From positions 1-21,496 of the forward strand of contig CAYVKV010000015.1 in NCBI GenBank assembly GCA_964452355.1: a DNA stretch of 21,496 nucleotides, written 5' to 3'. Source of the stretch: UBA1450 sp964452355. Lineage in GTDB: Bacteria > Patescibacteriota > Microgenomatia > UBA1406 > GWC2-37-13. The notes under the pieces were generated by a model. That model did not search any database. It had not been told where the DNA came from and saw nothing but the letters and a program-made list of their open reading frames with translations. Both the position numbers and the translations under genes were made by a program. Below, piece after piece: positions 15,111 to 21,496 of the stretch (position 1 is its first letter; the number at the start of each line of letters is the position of its first letter).

Positions 15111-16031
15111 TTATTTTTTTACTTCAAGTTTTTTGCTATTGTTGTTGAGCAATATTCGATCCAGAACACTCACGGTTCCTTTGCCAAGCGCCACTCCCTT
15201 TCCATGAAGACGAGAATACACCTGCGTAAATTCTGCACCAAAGAAAAATATGAGCGAAAGATAGTAGATCCAGATGAGGAGTATTAATAATGAACCTGCA
15301 GCCCCATATATGGTGCTAAACGTGTTGTTTATTATGATGAGTCCAATGATGTATTTTCCGAGTAAAAAAAGAAGAGCAGTCACTAAAGAGCCAATAAATA
15401 CGTCTTTCCATGCCATGTTTCCTTCGGGAAGAAGTTTGTAAATAAGAGTTATAAAAAGAGTGCTGCTCAAAAATGAAGCGGTCATATTGATGGTTTGTAA
15501 AAAGAACGGCGAAATGCCAATGAGGTCTGAGATGTAAACGCCGAGTGTGCTGAAGAGTGTATTGGTGATAAATGAGATCAAAATAAGAAGTCCAATGCCA
15601 AAAATAAAAAACATTGCAGTAAGTCGTTTCTCGAAAGTTATCATCATACTTCTGCCTGGTTGTGGAGCAATATCCCAGATGGTATTGAGGGAAACTTGCA
15701 AATGACCAATAGCTCCCGTTGAAGCAAAGACAAGTACTATGATACCGATCCACTGTGCAATATTTCCTTGTGCAGAATATTGATGAAGATGGTCAATAAT
15801 AAATTTGAGAATTTCTGATGTTGATCCTCCGGTAATTCCTTGAGCTTGCGTAATAAGGGTAGATTGTGCTTGTGCATCTTGCAGAAAAATACTTAATATA
15901 TTAAGACTGATGAGAAGTATTGGTGGAATTGCAAAGAGTGCGTAGTAGGCAAGCGCTGCTGCCATTTGTGCAGCATTATCATGAATATATTCCTCTAGTG
16001 TCGTTTTTAAAAGATATATGATTCGATTCAT
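15111..16031 (-). CDS. YihY/BrkB-family inner membrane protein
   Basis: 306 residues with about six hydrophobic segments. The N-terminal region NAAQMAAALAYYALFAIPP is the hallmark of the YihY/BrkB family (formerly and wrongly called ribonuclease BN). Further family features are LNTIWDI followed by basic residues, a GAAGSLLILLIWIYYLSLI segment near residue 240, and FFGAEFTQVYSR near 265. The function of the family is not settled; a transport or envelope role is usual. A TTGAAG/GAAAAT pair with 18-base spacing upstream is a weak promoter candidate. The terminus is packed against the histidine phosphatase gene. Confidence 0.92.
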   Translation of the reverse strand: MNRIIYLLKTTLEEYIHDNAAQMAAALAYYALFAIPPILLISLNILSIFLQDAQAQSTLITQAQGITGGSTSEILKFIIDHLHQYSAQGNIAQWIGIIVLVFASTGAIGHLQVSLNTIWDIAPQPGRSMMITFEKRLTAMFFIFGIGLLILISFITNTLFSTLGVYISDLIGISPFFLQTINMTASFLSSTLFITLIYKLLPEGNMAWKDVFIGSLVTALLFLLGKYIIGLIIINNTFSTIYGAAGSLLILLIWIYYLSLIFFFGAEFTQVYSRLHGKGVALGKGTVSVLDRILLNNNSKKLEVKK

Positions 16032-16041
16032 ATCGTGTCAT

Positions 16042-16060
16042 TCATTTTCTCACAAAATGA
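16042..16060. repeat. Small perfect inverted repeat upstream of YihY gene
   Basis: TCATTTT (16042-16048) and AAAATGA (16054-16060) with a 5-base loop, starting 11 bases upstream of the YihY-family start. It could be an operator or an mRNA hairpin. Apart from this and the promoter before the CAP gene, nothing was seen in the 16032-16180 gap. Confidence 0.4.
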
Positions 16061-16127
16061 TCCACTTCTTCAAGAATGTTTGATTACTTCAGTGGTGGAC
16101 AGATTAAGCACTGATAATGGACTTATA

Positions 16128-16156
16128 TTCATTATTAAGGGCATATATGGTAAAAT
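16128..16156 (+). promoter_or_regulatory. Candidate promoter of CAP-domain gene
   Basis: TTCATT (16128-16133, half consensus) and TAAAAT (16151-16156) with a 17-base spacer. If correct, transcription starts near 16163, which excludes the ATG at 16157 and favours those at 16172 or 16181. Confidence 0.35.
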
Positions 16157-16180
16157 ATGGCTTCTCAAAAAATGATTCAT

Positions 16181-16816
16181 ATGAATCTAAGGAAACGCAT
16201 GCTTCTCGGATTGAGTGTTTTTCTTTTGATTACACAATCAGTATCTGCGTCGGAACTTCTCACTATTTCACGATCCCAAGAAGAGGCATATTGCCCCGCA
16301 TATTTTGACGTTCATTATTGTAGTACTGACGGATCTATTGATGCGTGTGCAAAGGGGGTTGAGATAGTGGTGAACACACCAACGCCACAACCGACACAGA
16401 CTCCCATACCCACAAATCCGATCAGTCCTCAGACCCCGGTACCAACTTCACAAGAAAAACCATCTTCACTTGATGCAAACCTCATTTTTAACATGATCAA
16501 TCAGCATAGAGCAAATCTGGGACTTACCGCATTTGAAAAAGAAGAAAAGCTGTGCACGATGGCACAAGAACGAGGACCTGAATTATACGATGAAATATTT
16601 ACCAATGGCAATATTCATGGAGGGTTTTATAAGAGAAATTTTCCTTGGTGGATTACAGAGAATATGAAGTATGGAGAATCAGAAGAGTCGGTATTCAATT
16701 GGTGGTTGAGTTCTCCTATTCATCGAAAAGCAATTGAAAGTGATTTTATCTATAGTTGTGGAGAGTGTTATGGAAACAGCTGTGCACAGCTGTTTACCAG
16801 CTATACACCAAAATAA
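16181..16816 (+). CDS. Secreted CAP (SCP/PR1-like) domain protein
   Basis: 211 residues from the chosen ATG. A clear signal peptide comes first: basic NLRKR, hydrophobic LLGLSVFLLI, and a cleavage region QSVSASE. A cysteine-containing stretch (about 28-54) follows, then a Pro/Thr linker (about 60-85: TPTPQPTQTPIPT and similar) and the CAP domain from about 95. CAP landmarks: MINQHRANLGL, the HGGF His region, ITENMKYG with the Glu of the ENxA-like motif, FNWWLSSPIHRKAI, and a final cysteine-rich CGECYGNSC. Bacterial CAP proteins are extracellular with mostly unknown roles. Starts at 16157 or 16172 are possible; all leave the signal peptide intact. The TAA stop directly abuts the stop of the opposing methyltransferase. 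Confidence 0.88.
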   Translation: MNLRKRMLLGLSVFLLITQSVSASELLTISRSQEEAYCPAYFDVHYCSTDGSIDACAKGVEIVVNTPTPQPTQTPIPTNPISPQTPVPTSQEKPSSLDANLIFNMINQHRANLGLTAFEKEEKLCTMAQERGPELYDEIFTNGNIHGGFYKRNFPWWITENMKYGESEESVFNWWLSSPIHRKAIESDFIYSCGECYGNSCAQLFTSYTPK

Positions 16817-17539
16817 TTACTTCTTCTTTATAGAGTTTTCATAGAGTCCGATCCCGACTGCTACTGCAAGATTGAGCGAATCAATCTCTGATGATTGTTG
16901 GATTCGAATCGTTTTTGAGATTTTTTTATATGAACTGGGGAGACCGGCAGATTCGCCTCCGAATATGAGTGTATAGGGTTTTTCGAAAACAATATCCTGA
17001 AGTGTGTGGCTGCCATCGGTCATAAATGAATAGAGATTATTTTCAAACCGTTCTTGATAATGCTCAATCGAGTCAAAATATTCAAACTGAATCTTAAACA
17101 ATGCGCCCATCGACGCTCGAATCACTTTTGGATCAAAAATATCAACACCAGGTCTGATGATTGCAAGATTATGAATATTATATCCAAGCATTGTTCGAAT
17201 AATGGTTCCAAGATTTCCTGTTTCACTCGGGTGATCAAGCATGAGATGATTCTCCTTTGCGCTCAGTGGATTGGGAAATTTTGAAAAAATACCAGCGACA
17301 TACACATTATCTTTTCCTGACAAGTTCTTAAGAAGTCCATCGTTGGTTTCAATAGTAATTCTTTTTTGTTCACAGAAGTTTTTGATTTTCTGAACACCTG
17401 CATTTTTATCACTTTTTGTGTGAATAATGACCTTTTTGATATTTTCAGGGTGATACCTCATAAGTTCAATGGTTGCGTACGGACCAAAGGAGTAGGAGTG
17501 TTCGAATTTTTTTTGATATGTTTGGAGCTTGATACCCAT
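16817..17539 (-). CDS. SpoU/TrmH-family RNA methyltransferase
   Basis: 240 residues. A SPOUT-fold, SAM-dependent enzyme that 2'-O-methylates ribose in tRNA or rRNA. The three family motifs are present: NLGTIIRT (motif 1), FGGESAGLP (motif 2) and EIDSLNLAVAVGIGLYE (motif 3, with the Ser-Leu-Asn of the deep trefoil knot). The N-terminal 85 residues form a possible substrate-binding domain unlike TrmH proper. TrmH, RlmB and other subfamilies cannot be told apart here. TATAAT ends 5 bases before the ATG. The gene abuts the CAP gene at its end. Confidence 0.9.
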   Translation of the reverse strand: MGIKLQTYQKKFEHSYSFGPYATIELMRYHPENIKKVIIHTKSDKNAGVQKIKNFCEQKRITIETNDGLLKNLSGKDNVYVAGIFSKFPNPLSAKENHLMLDHPSETGNLGTIIRTMLGYNIHNLAIIRPGVDIFDPKVIRASMGALFKIQFEYFDSIEHYQERFENNLYSFMTDGSHTLQDIVFEKPYTLIFGGESAGLPSSYKKISKTIRIQQSSEIDSLNLAVAVGIGLYENSIKKK

Positions 17540-17544
17540 GCGCT

Positions 17545-17550
17545 ATTATA
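17545..17550 (-). promoter_or_regulatory. -10 box of the SpoU-family gene
   Basis: TATAAT on the - strand, 5 bases before the ATG at 17539. No -35 is recognisable. The very short distance implies a leaderless transcript. Confidence 0.5.
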
Positions 17551-17588
17551 TCAATACTTTGGTCGGAATTATTGTTCAAATAACTTTC

Positions 17589-17618
17589 TTGACTTTATCG
17601 TACTTGTTCTCGTATAGT
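17589..17618 (+). promoter_or_regulatory. Promoter of the coiled-coil protein gene
   Basis: TTGACT (17589-17594) and TATAGT (17613-17618) with an 18-base spacer, each 5 of 6 to consensus. The -10 ends 9 bases before the ATG at 17628. This decides the start, because upstream in-frame ATGs lie inside or before the promoter. Confidence 0.75.
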
Positions 17619-17627
17619 GTACATTCT

Positions 17628-18053
17628 ATGTCAGATACAAATAATCAAACTACTAACCCCAGCGAAAAATTCGAGTCAATCATGCGTCTTGAAAATCTTA
17701 TCAATGGAAATCTTATGGATCTTGAACAACTTCAATCAAGCCTCAAAGAACAAAATGCCATGCTGAAAGATGCATTTGAAAATGATGCCGAGTATTCAGA
17801 AGTCTCAGAAAAAGCACGAGAAGTACAAAAATTGAAAAAAACAATAAAAGACAGAATTATTAAAGACCCGGGAGTTGCTCTTCTTGATGAAAAAGTGACT
17901 GAACTTCGTACCGGAGTCAAAGAGACGCAACAAGCGCTTTCTGATTATCTCACTCAGTATTATCAGGAAAGTGGGATGCGACAAATCACTGGAACCGATG
18001 GAGAAGTTCGGGAGATGGTGACCTCAGTCAGATTGGTGAAGAGGCGAGACTAA
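17628..18053 (+). CDS. Small coiled-coil protein, function unknown
   Basis: 141 residues, family not recognised. It has no signal peptide, membrane segment or cysteine. From about residue 13 to 110 it is a charged heptad-rich helix (LENLINGNLMDLEQLQ, AREVQKLKKTIKDRI, DEKVTELRTGVKE), so it is probably an alpha-helical cytoplasmic oligomer. The last 25 residues (GTDGEVREMVTSVRLVKRRD) are basic and may form a small beta-like tail. A longer version from 17529 would add a hydrophobic N-terminus, but a strong promoter lies inside that extension. It converges on the HAD gene with a 2-base gap. Confidence 0.75.
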   Translation: MSDTNNQTTNPSEKFESIMRLENLINGNLMDLEQLQSSLKEQNAMLKDAFENDAEYSEVSEKAREVQKLKKTIKDRIIKDPGVALLDEKVTELRTGVKETQQALSDYLTQYYQESGMRQITGTDGEVREMVTSVRLVKRRD

Positions 18054-18055
18054 GA

Positions 18056-18910
18056 TCAATCAATAAGTTTAAAGTGACGAAAAATATCGAGTAGTCCATT
18101 GTTATCTACTGTTCCTCCGATCACCGAATGTTTTTTTGTGAGTACATTTCGCTTCAGATCATCGGTCGCATTTTCCATCGCTCCTGCATATCCACACAGC
18201 GTAATAAAATCCCAATCGGTTATGGTGTCGCCAACTCCCAGCACTTCGCTTAGATCCAGATGCATTGATTGAGCAAGTTTCTGTGCGGCGGTACGTTTGG
18301 AAACTCCCTTTTTCGTAATAATGCCAAATTCATAAGGATCTGCACTGGGATGCGTTCCCCATTGGATCGTGAGTTGATTTTTAAATGGTTCAAATAAATG
18401 CATTACTAATTTTTTTTCTTCAGGGCCATTGGCAATGGGCATTATTTTAATAAGTTCTTGTGTGGATGCTTCTTTGAGAAGAGATGATACTTGAGTCGGT
18501 TTATGTCTTAAGACTGCGGCATGTTTTTGTGTAATACCACAAGCGGTACCCTGTTGAATCATATAGCCATCAATGGTATAGAGCTCTAGATACAGATGAT
18601 TTTCTTGAAGTTTTGAGACGATTGTTTTTGAAATTGAGCGATCTATATAATGTGCGTCAATAATTTTATTTGCCAGAACATCAATAACAACTGCGCCACC
18701 GTCACCAACATGAGGATTGTCTAGTTCCAATAGTTTTACGATGTGATGCATGCCAAACGAGCCACGTCCGGTACAAAGACTAATGGGCATTCCTTTGGCG
18801 TGAATGGTTTTTATTGCCTTGATGACTTCAGGATGGGGATTTGGCCAGTTATATCCTTTTCTATCACCGCTTATAACGCCATCGATGTCCAGAATAAGAC
18901 CATTGATCAT
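18056..18910 (-). CDS. HAD-superfamily hydrolase, Cof-like (type IIB cap)
   Basis: 284 residues. HAD motif I is DIDGV with nucleophile Asp8 and acid Asp10. Motif II is the Thr in LCTGRG, motif III the Lys in ITKKGVSKRTA, and motif IV is LGVGDTITDWDF. A large cap between motifs II and III (about residues 85-195) places it with the Cof/sucrose-phosphate phosphatase-like IIB group. The substrate is unknown; sugar phosphates or phosphoglycolate are typical. TATAAT ends 7 bases before the ATG, in a 65-base region shared with the divergent YvlD-like gene. Confidence 0.9.
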   Translation of the reverse strand: MINGLILDIDGVISGDRKGYNWPNPHPEVIKAIKTIHAKGMPISLCTGRGSFGMHHIVKLLELDNPHVGDGGAVVIDVLANKIIDAHYIDRSISKTIVSKLQENHLYLELYTIDGYMIQQGTACGITQKHAAVLRHKPTQVSSLLKEASTQELIKIMPIANGPEEKKLVMHLFEPFKNQLTIQWGTHPSADPYEFGIITKKGVSKRTAAQKLAQSMHLDLSEVLGVGDTITDWDFITLCGYAGAMENATDDLKRNVLTKKHSVIGGTVDNNGLLDIFRHFKLID

Positions 18911-18917
18911 GAAGGTT

Positions 18918-18923
18918 ATTATA
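18918..18923 (-). promoter_or_regulatory. -10 box of the HAD hydrolase gene
   Basis: TATAAT on the - strand, 7 bases before the ATG at 18910. No good -35 is seen at 17 bases, where the opposite promoter's -35 (TTGACT) overlaps. Confidence 0.55.
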
Positions 18924-18940
18924 GCAACTTGAGGATTATA

Positions 18941-18969
18941 TTGACTGTAATTATTGTTTTTGCTATCAT
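18941..18969 (+). promoter_or_regulatory. Promoter of the YvlD-like gene
   Basis: TTGACT (18941-18946) and TATCAT (18964-18969) with an ideal 17-base spacer. The -10 ends 6 bases before the ATG at 18976, so the start codon would be at or near the first transcribed base. Confidence 0.75.
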
Positions 18970-18975
18970 AACCAT

Positions 18976-19311
18976 ATGAAATTATTCGTTAGACTCCTCG
19001 TAAACGCTCTTGCGGTTGCAATCACCGCATATCTTCTCCCCAATGTAACGATCGATAGTTTTTTTACGGCGGTAGTTGTTGCGGTTGTTTTGAGTATCGT
19101 AAATACGTTTCTCAAACCAGTTGTGAGCCTGTTGACTCTTCCCATAAATTTACTGACTCTGGGGATCTTTCAAGTCATCATAAACGGTGCATTTATCTGG
19201 TTTGCAAGTCAGCTCATTGATGGTTTTACCGTTGTCGGTTTTCTTTGGGCCGTAATCTTTAGCGTTGTTCTTTCAATTGTTTCAGCGGTGCTTGGTATGA
19301 TGTCAAAATAA
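18976..19311 (+). CDS. YvlD-like / phage holin family 4 superfamily membrane protein
   Basis: 111 residues, with four hydrophobic helices (about 5-25, 28-50, 55-80, 88-108). Family signs: the LLPNVTIDSFFTAVVVAVVLS start, then VNTFLKPVVSLLTLPINLLTLG, which is the family's conserved N-x-x-L-K-P and LTLP-N-LTLG pattern, then a second short membrane hairpin. These small inner membrane proteins (YvlD type) are widespread and of uncertain role; the holin name comes only from sequence grouping and there is no phage context here. A monocistronic gene with a strong leaderless-type promoter. Confidence 0.9.
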   Translation: MKLFVRLLVNALAVAITAYLLPNVTIDSFFTAVVVAVVLSIVNTFLKPVVSLLTLPINLLTLGIFQVIINGAFIWFASQLIDGFTVVGFLWAVIFSVVLSIVSAVLGMMSK

Positions 19312-19320
19312 TGACACATA

Positions 19321-19347
19321 TTGAACGTTTACCATATCTGTGATAAT
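19321..19347 (+). promoter_or_regulatory. Candidate promoter of the DUF2130 gene
   Basis: TTGAAC (19321-19326) and GATAAT (19342-19347) with a short 15-base spacer. The -10 ends 12 bases before the ATG at 19360. Confidence 0.35.
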
Positions 19348-19359
19348 CTGTGTCCACTC

Positions 19360-20613
19360 ATGTCTGACTCAATCACCTGTCCAAACTGCAAAAAAAGTAT
19401 TCCTCTCACCGAAGCGATCAGTCATCAACTTGATGAAAAATATAAACAAGAGATCGCTCAATTGAAAGAAAAGAGTGAGCAAGAACGAGAGCGTCTGATC
19501 CAATTATCCAAAGTACGCATTCAAGAAGAAAAAGAGAAAACTGCCAAAGAAGTTGAATTTGATTTGAAAAAGAAAATCAAAGAAGATATGGAGCTCAAGC
19601 TCAAAGATACTGAGAATGAATCAAACGAAGTTAAGGAACAAAACAACAAACTTCAAGATCAGTTACTAGAACTGACCAAGGGTATGCGCAAACTTCAAAA
19701 TGAAAATCGACTCAAAGAAATTGAAATGCAAAAAACGTTTGCAGAAGAGCAAGAAAAACTCCGTAAGGAAGAACAGATCAGAATTGAAGAAGAATTCAAG
19801 CTCAAAATACGCGAAAAAGATAAAAAACTTGAAGATGTGGTCAAAGCAAATGAAGATCTGAGACGAAAGCTTGAACAAGGCTCTCAACAGATGCAAGGTG
19901 AGGTTTTAGAACTTGCAATTGAAGAGCTTTTGAAAAAAGATTTTCCATTTGATGATATTAAAGAAGTTCCAAAAGGGGTAAATGGTGCAGATCTTATTCA
20001 AGTAGTAAAAAATAAGGGAGGGAAAGTATGCGGTCAGATCGTTTGGGAGACGAAGCGTACCAAAAATTGGAGTAATCAATGGATTGCCAAACTCAAGCAA
20101 GATCAGCGCAGTGTAAAGGCAGAAGTCGCTGTGTTAATATCTGAGGTTCTTCCTGAGGGCATATCTCATTTTGGCATGAGTGAAGGCGTGTGGGTTTGTG
20201 GGTATGCATTCATAAGTGGCGTAGCCTATGCGCTTCGGACTCAACTTCTTGAAGTTGCAACGGTCAAATTCGCACAAAAGGGTCAAGAAGGGAAAATGGA
20301 GCTTTTATATGATTATGTCACGAGCACCGAGTTTCGTCATCGAGTGGAGGCAATCATTGAGGCATTTGGCAACATGCAACAGGAGATAGAGAAAGAACGT
20401 CGGTGGTTTGCACTGAAATGGTCACGGGAAGAAAAAAATCTTCGTAACGTGCTCGATACCACCATGGGCATGCAAGGAGATTTGCAAAGCATCATGGGAA
20501 AATCACTTCCAGAGCTGAAGGGTCTCGAGATGCTTCCTGATGGATCTGGTGAAAAAGAAAATTCACTTGCTGATTCAGAGGCTGGTAAAGATGATCAAGA
20601 ACCATTATTATAA
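19360..20613 (+). CDS. DUF2130-family protein: zinc-knuckle, long coiled coil, nuclease-like domain
   Basis: 417 residues. It starts with TCPNCKKSIPL, a CxxC knuckle that is half of a zinc site or a dimer site. Residues about 20-185 are a highly charged coiled coil. The C-terminal domain (about 195-380) has GADLIQVV with Asp211, then VWETKRTKNWS with Glu230 and Lys232: a D(n)ExK arrangement like PD-(D/E)XK nucleases. Family members carry this pattern, but activity is not established. A non-canonical upstream start (TTG at 19321) is possible; MSDSITCPNC fits the family best. The stop is 4 bases before the next ATG, so the next gene may be co-transcribed. Confidence 0.88.
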   Translation: MSDSITCPNCKKSIPLTEAISHQLDEKYKQEIAQLKEKSEQERERLIQLSKVRIQEEKEKTAKEVEFDLKKKIKEDMELKLKDTENESNEVKEQNNKLQDQLLELTKGMRKLQNENRLKEIEMQKTFAEEQEKLRKEEQIRIEEEFKLKIREKDKKLEDVVKANEDLRRKLEQGSQQMQGEVLELAIEELLKKDFPFDDIKEVPKGVNGADLIQVVKNKGGKVCGQIVWETKRTKNWSNQWIAKLKQDQRSVKAEVAVLISEVLPEGISHFGMSEGVWVCGYAFISGVAYALRTQLLEVATVKFAQKGQEGKMELLYDYVTSTEFRHRVEAIIEAFGNMQQEIEKERRWFALKWSREEKNLRNVLDTTMGMQGDLQSIMGKSLPELKGLEMLPDGSGEKENSLADSEAGKDDQEPLL

Positions 20614-20617
20614 AGAC

Positions 20618-21253
20618 ATGAATCACTTCAATAAACTTCATCCCCTCATTAAATGTGCGATTGCCGTTCCAATCACTATTCTTATTCTTGCTCTCTTTAT
20701 TCAAACGAGTAGCATTGATAGAGGCGCTTCAAATATACAGTCCATGACTATTCCAAATAATGATGCGCGCGAGTATAGCGCACAAGTAGCTGCTCCATCA
20801 CTGACTGATTCTTTCTTGAGTGGCGCAGGAGACAGATTTGATCTTAATAAACCGCAGGTATGCTCGTATACAGGAGATGGTATCACTGTTGAAGCTCAAA
20901 TAAAAGATAAGCATATTTTTGCCAAGGTTAATCAAAATAATGAGGTGAGTTCGTTTTTGATCGCTGAAGATTGTTTATATCAATGGGCTGATAAAGAAGT
21001 AAACGGTATAAAAATGTGCAATATTGGTCAATATATTTCAATGTTTGAAATGTTCTCTTCGTTTGGATCTGCTAGTTCTTTGGTCTCATTCATTCCTGGT
21101 CTTGACTCGTCATTGCCGGTGTCACCAAATGTACTATCCAGTATATCTGATTCATGTAAATCTTCGATTATCGATGAGAAGCTTTTTGAAGTGCCAAATT
21201 CGATATCATTTCAAGAGAAGAATATAGAAGATCTTGCGCAAGAAGGAGAGTAA
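20618..21253 (+). CDS. Anchored or exported protein of unknown function
   Basis: 211 residues, family not recognised. One hydrophobic segment near the N-terminus (about 12-30: IKCAIAVPITILILALFI) after a few basic residues is a signal anchor or signal peptide. The outside part is Ser-rich, with four cysteines, two of them in VCSYTGDGITVE and EDCLYQW. A beta-rich middle (ITVEAQIKDKHIFAKV, then SSFLIAEDCLY) looks like a small extracytoplasmic domain. The C-terminus is acidic (NIEDLAQEGE). In-frame ATGs at 20540 and 20591 lie inside the DUF2130 gene. The chosen one has TATTAT 6 bases before it, and lies 4 bases after the previous stop. It ends 17 bases from the convergent 5S gene. Confidence 0.7.
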   Translation: MNHFNKLHPLIKCAIAVPITILILALFIQTSSIDRGASNIQSMTIPNNDAREYSAQVAAPSLTDSFLSGAGDRFDLNKPQVCSYTGDGITVEAQIKDKHIFAKVNQNNEVSSFLIAEDCLYQWADKEVNGIKMCNIGQYISMFEMFSSFGSASSLVSFIPGLDSSLPVSPNVLSSISDSCKSSIIDEKLFEVPNSISFQEKNIEDLAQEGE

Positions 21254-21261
21254 ATTTTTCC

Positions 21262-21270
21262 AAAAAAAAA
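21262..21270 (-). terminator. T-run directly after 5S rRNA, with 5S helix I as stem
   Basis: On the - strand, nine T residues follow the last base of 5S with no spacer and no separate hairpin. Helix I of 5S (CTGGTTAC with GTAGCCAG, 8 bp including a G-U) would be the terminator stem. Confidence 0.55.
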
Positions 21271-21387
21271 CTGGCTACGACCTACTTTCCCCGTTCTGCG
21301 ATTTGCAGCGAGTATCATCGGCGCTGACCCGTTTCAAGACTCTGTTCGGGATGAGAAGAGTTGGTGCCAGGTCGCTCAAGTAACCAG
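21271..21387 (-). rRNA. rrf: 5S ribosomal RNA
   Basis: 117 bases. Read on the - strand it has the canonical 5S features: the 5' end CTGGTTAC pairing with the 3' end GTAGCCAG (helix I), the loop C segment CCGAACAGAGTCTTGAAACG, the CGCCGATGATACT block of helix II/III and loop, and the GGGGAAAGTAGGTCG arm near the 3' end. Part of the 50S subunit. The upstream neighbour on the - strand, probably 23S, is outside the window. Confidence 0.95.
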
Positions 21388-21397
21388 AAAGAATATA

Positions 21398-21466
21398 ATA
21401 CCATAGTGTTCTGAAGAGTTCAACCGATTCATGAGAAGCACTTGTAGGGAGGTCAGCACATGGTAT
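21398..21466 (-). other. Stem in the spacer upstream of 5S
   Basis: ATACCAT (21398-21404) pairs with ATGGTAT (21460-21466). Further inward GTG pairs with CAC and CTGA with TCAG, with small bulges. It would lie in the rRNA precursor just upstream of mature 5S, where a processing stem is expected. No 23S end is recognised in 21388-21496. Confidence 0.4.
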
Positions 21467-21496
21467 ACACTTTTCAGATAGGAAACGGTATGAAAA

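Noticed and set aside
17529..17627. N-terminal extension of the coiled-coil protein with a hydrophobic, membrane-like segment
   Set aside because: A TTGACT-18-TATAGT promoter lies inside the extension and ends 9 bases before the ATG at 17628, so the hydrophobic part would not be transcribed from it.
18976..19311. Prophage holin
   Set aside because: The name comes from family grouping only. No phage genes, attachment sites or lysins are nearby.
21388..21496. 3' end of 23S rRNA
   Set aside because: No recognisable 23S 3'-terminal sequence; it looks like internal spacer, so 23S probably begins beyond the window.
1..21496. UGA recoding (Gracilibacteria/Absconditabacteria code)
   Set aside because: Several genes end at TGA at the expected family C-terminus (purD, purH, nuclease), and no in-frame TGA interrupts the coding regions.

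Overview
The window looks like a chromosomal segment of a small-genome, AT-rich bacterium. A Candidate Phyla Radiation (Patescibacteria) lineage with an unusually complete de novo purine pathway fits best. The grounds are very tight packing, almost no Shine-Dalgarno sequences, many -10 boxes a few bases before the start codon, divergent enzyme sequences, and small anchored or exported proteins without clear relatives. The assignment is inference. TAA, TAG and TGA all act as stops, so UGA recoding as in Gracilibacteria is not seen.

Region 1 (1-11051) is a purine cluster. On the + strand it runs purN (5' end cut off), purD, purL, purQ, purH, purB, purE, purC; purM faces it and overlaps the end of purC by 4 bases. 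These supply the steps from GAR formation to IMP except PurF and PurK, which are not in the window. PurL is an intermediate form: two PurS-like repeats precede the synthetase core, there is no glutaminase domain, and PurQ is separate. PurB is of the eukaryotic ADSL-like kind and PurC of the long yeast-like kind. Two related foldback (imperfect palindromic) elements sit in the only long gaps of the cluster, purL-purQ and purE-purC.

Region 2 (11052-14410) holds a two-component system on the - strand: an OmpR-type regulator, a histidine kinase, and a small exported helical protein. Divergent to it is a RecB/Cas4-like nuclease with a probable Fe-S cysteine set. The 64-base divergent spacer carries a tandem direct repeat with 11-base period, the geometry expected for OmpR/PhoB-family binding. 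A related pair lies before the exported-protein gene, so the regulator probably controls both.

Region 3 (14476-21253) has mostly single genes in convergent or divergent pairs: histidine phosphatase, YihY/BrkB membrane protein, secreted CAP-domain protein, SpoU-type RNA methyltransferase, a coiled-coil protein, a HAD phosphatase, a YvlD-like membrane protein, a DUF2130 protein with a nuclease-like motif, and an anchored extracytoplasmic protein. Convergent partners end 0-17 bases apart.

Region 4 (21271-21496) is a 5S rRNA gene on the - strand plus upstream spacer. Nine T residues directly follow the 5S end, so helix I of 5S may double as the terminator stem.

Across regions 1-3, nine genes have a -10-like hexamer 5-9 bases before the chosen ATG. 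This suggests widespread leaderless transcription, and it was used to choose several starts.
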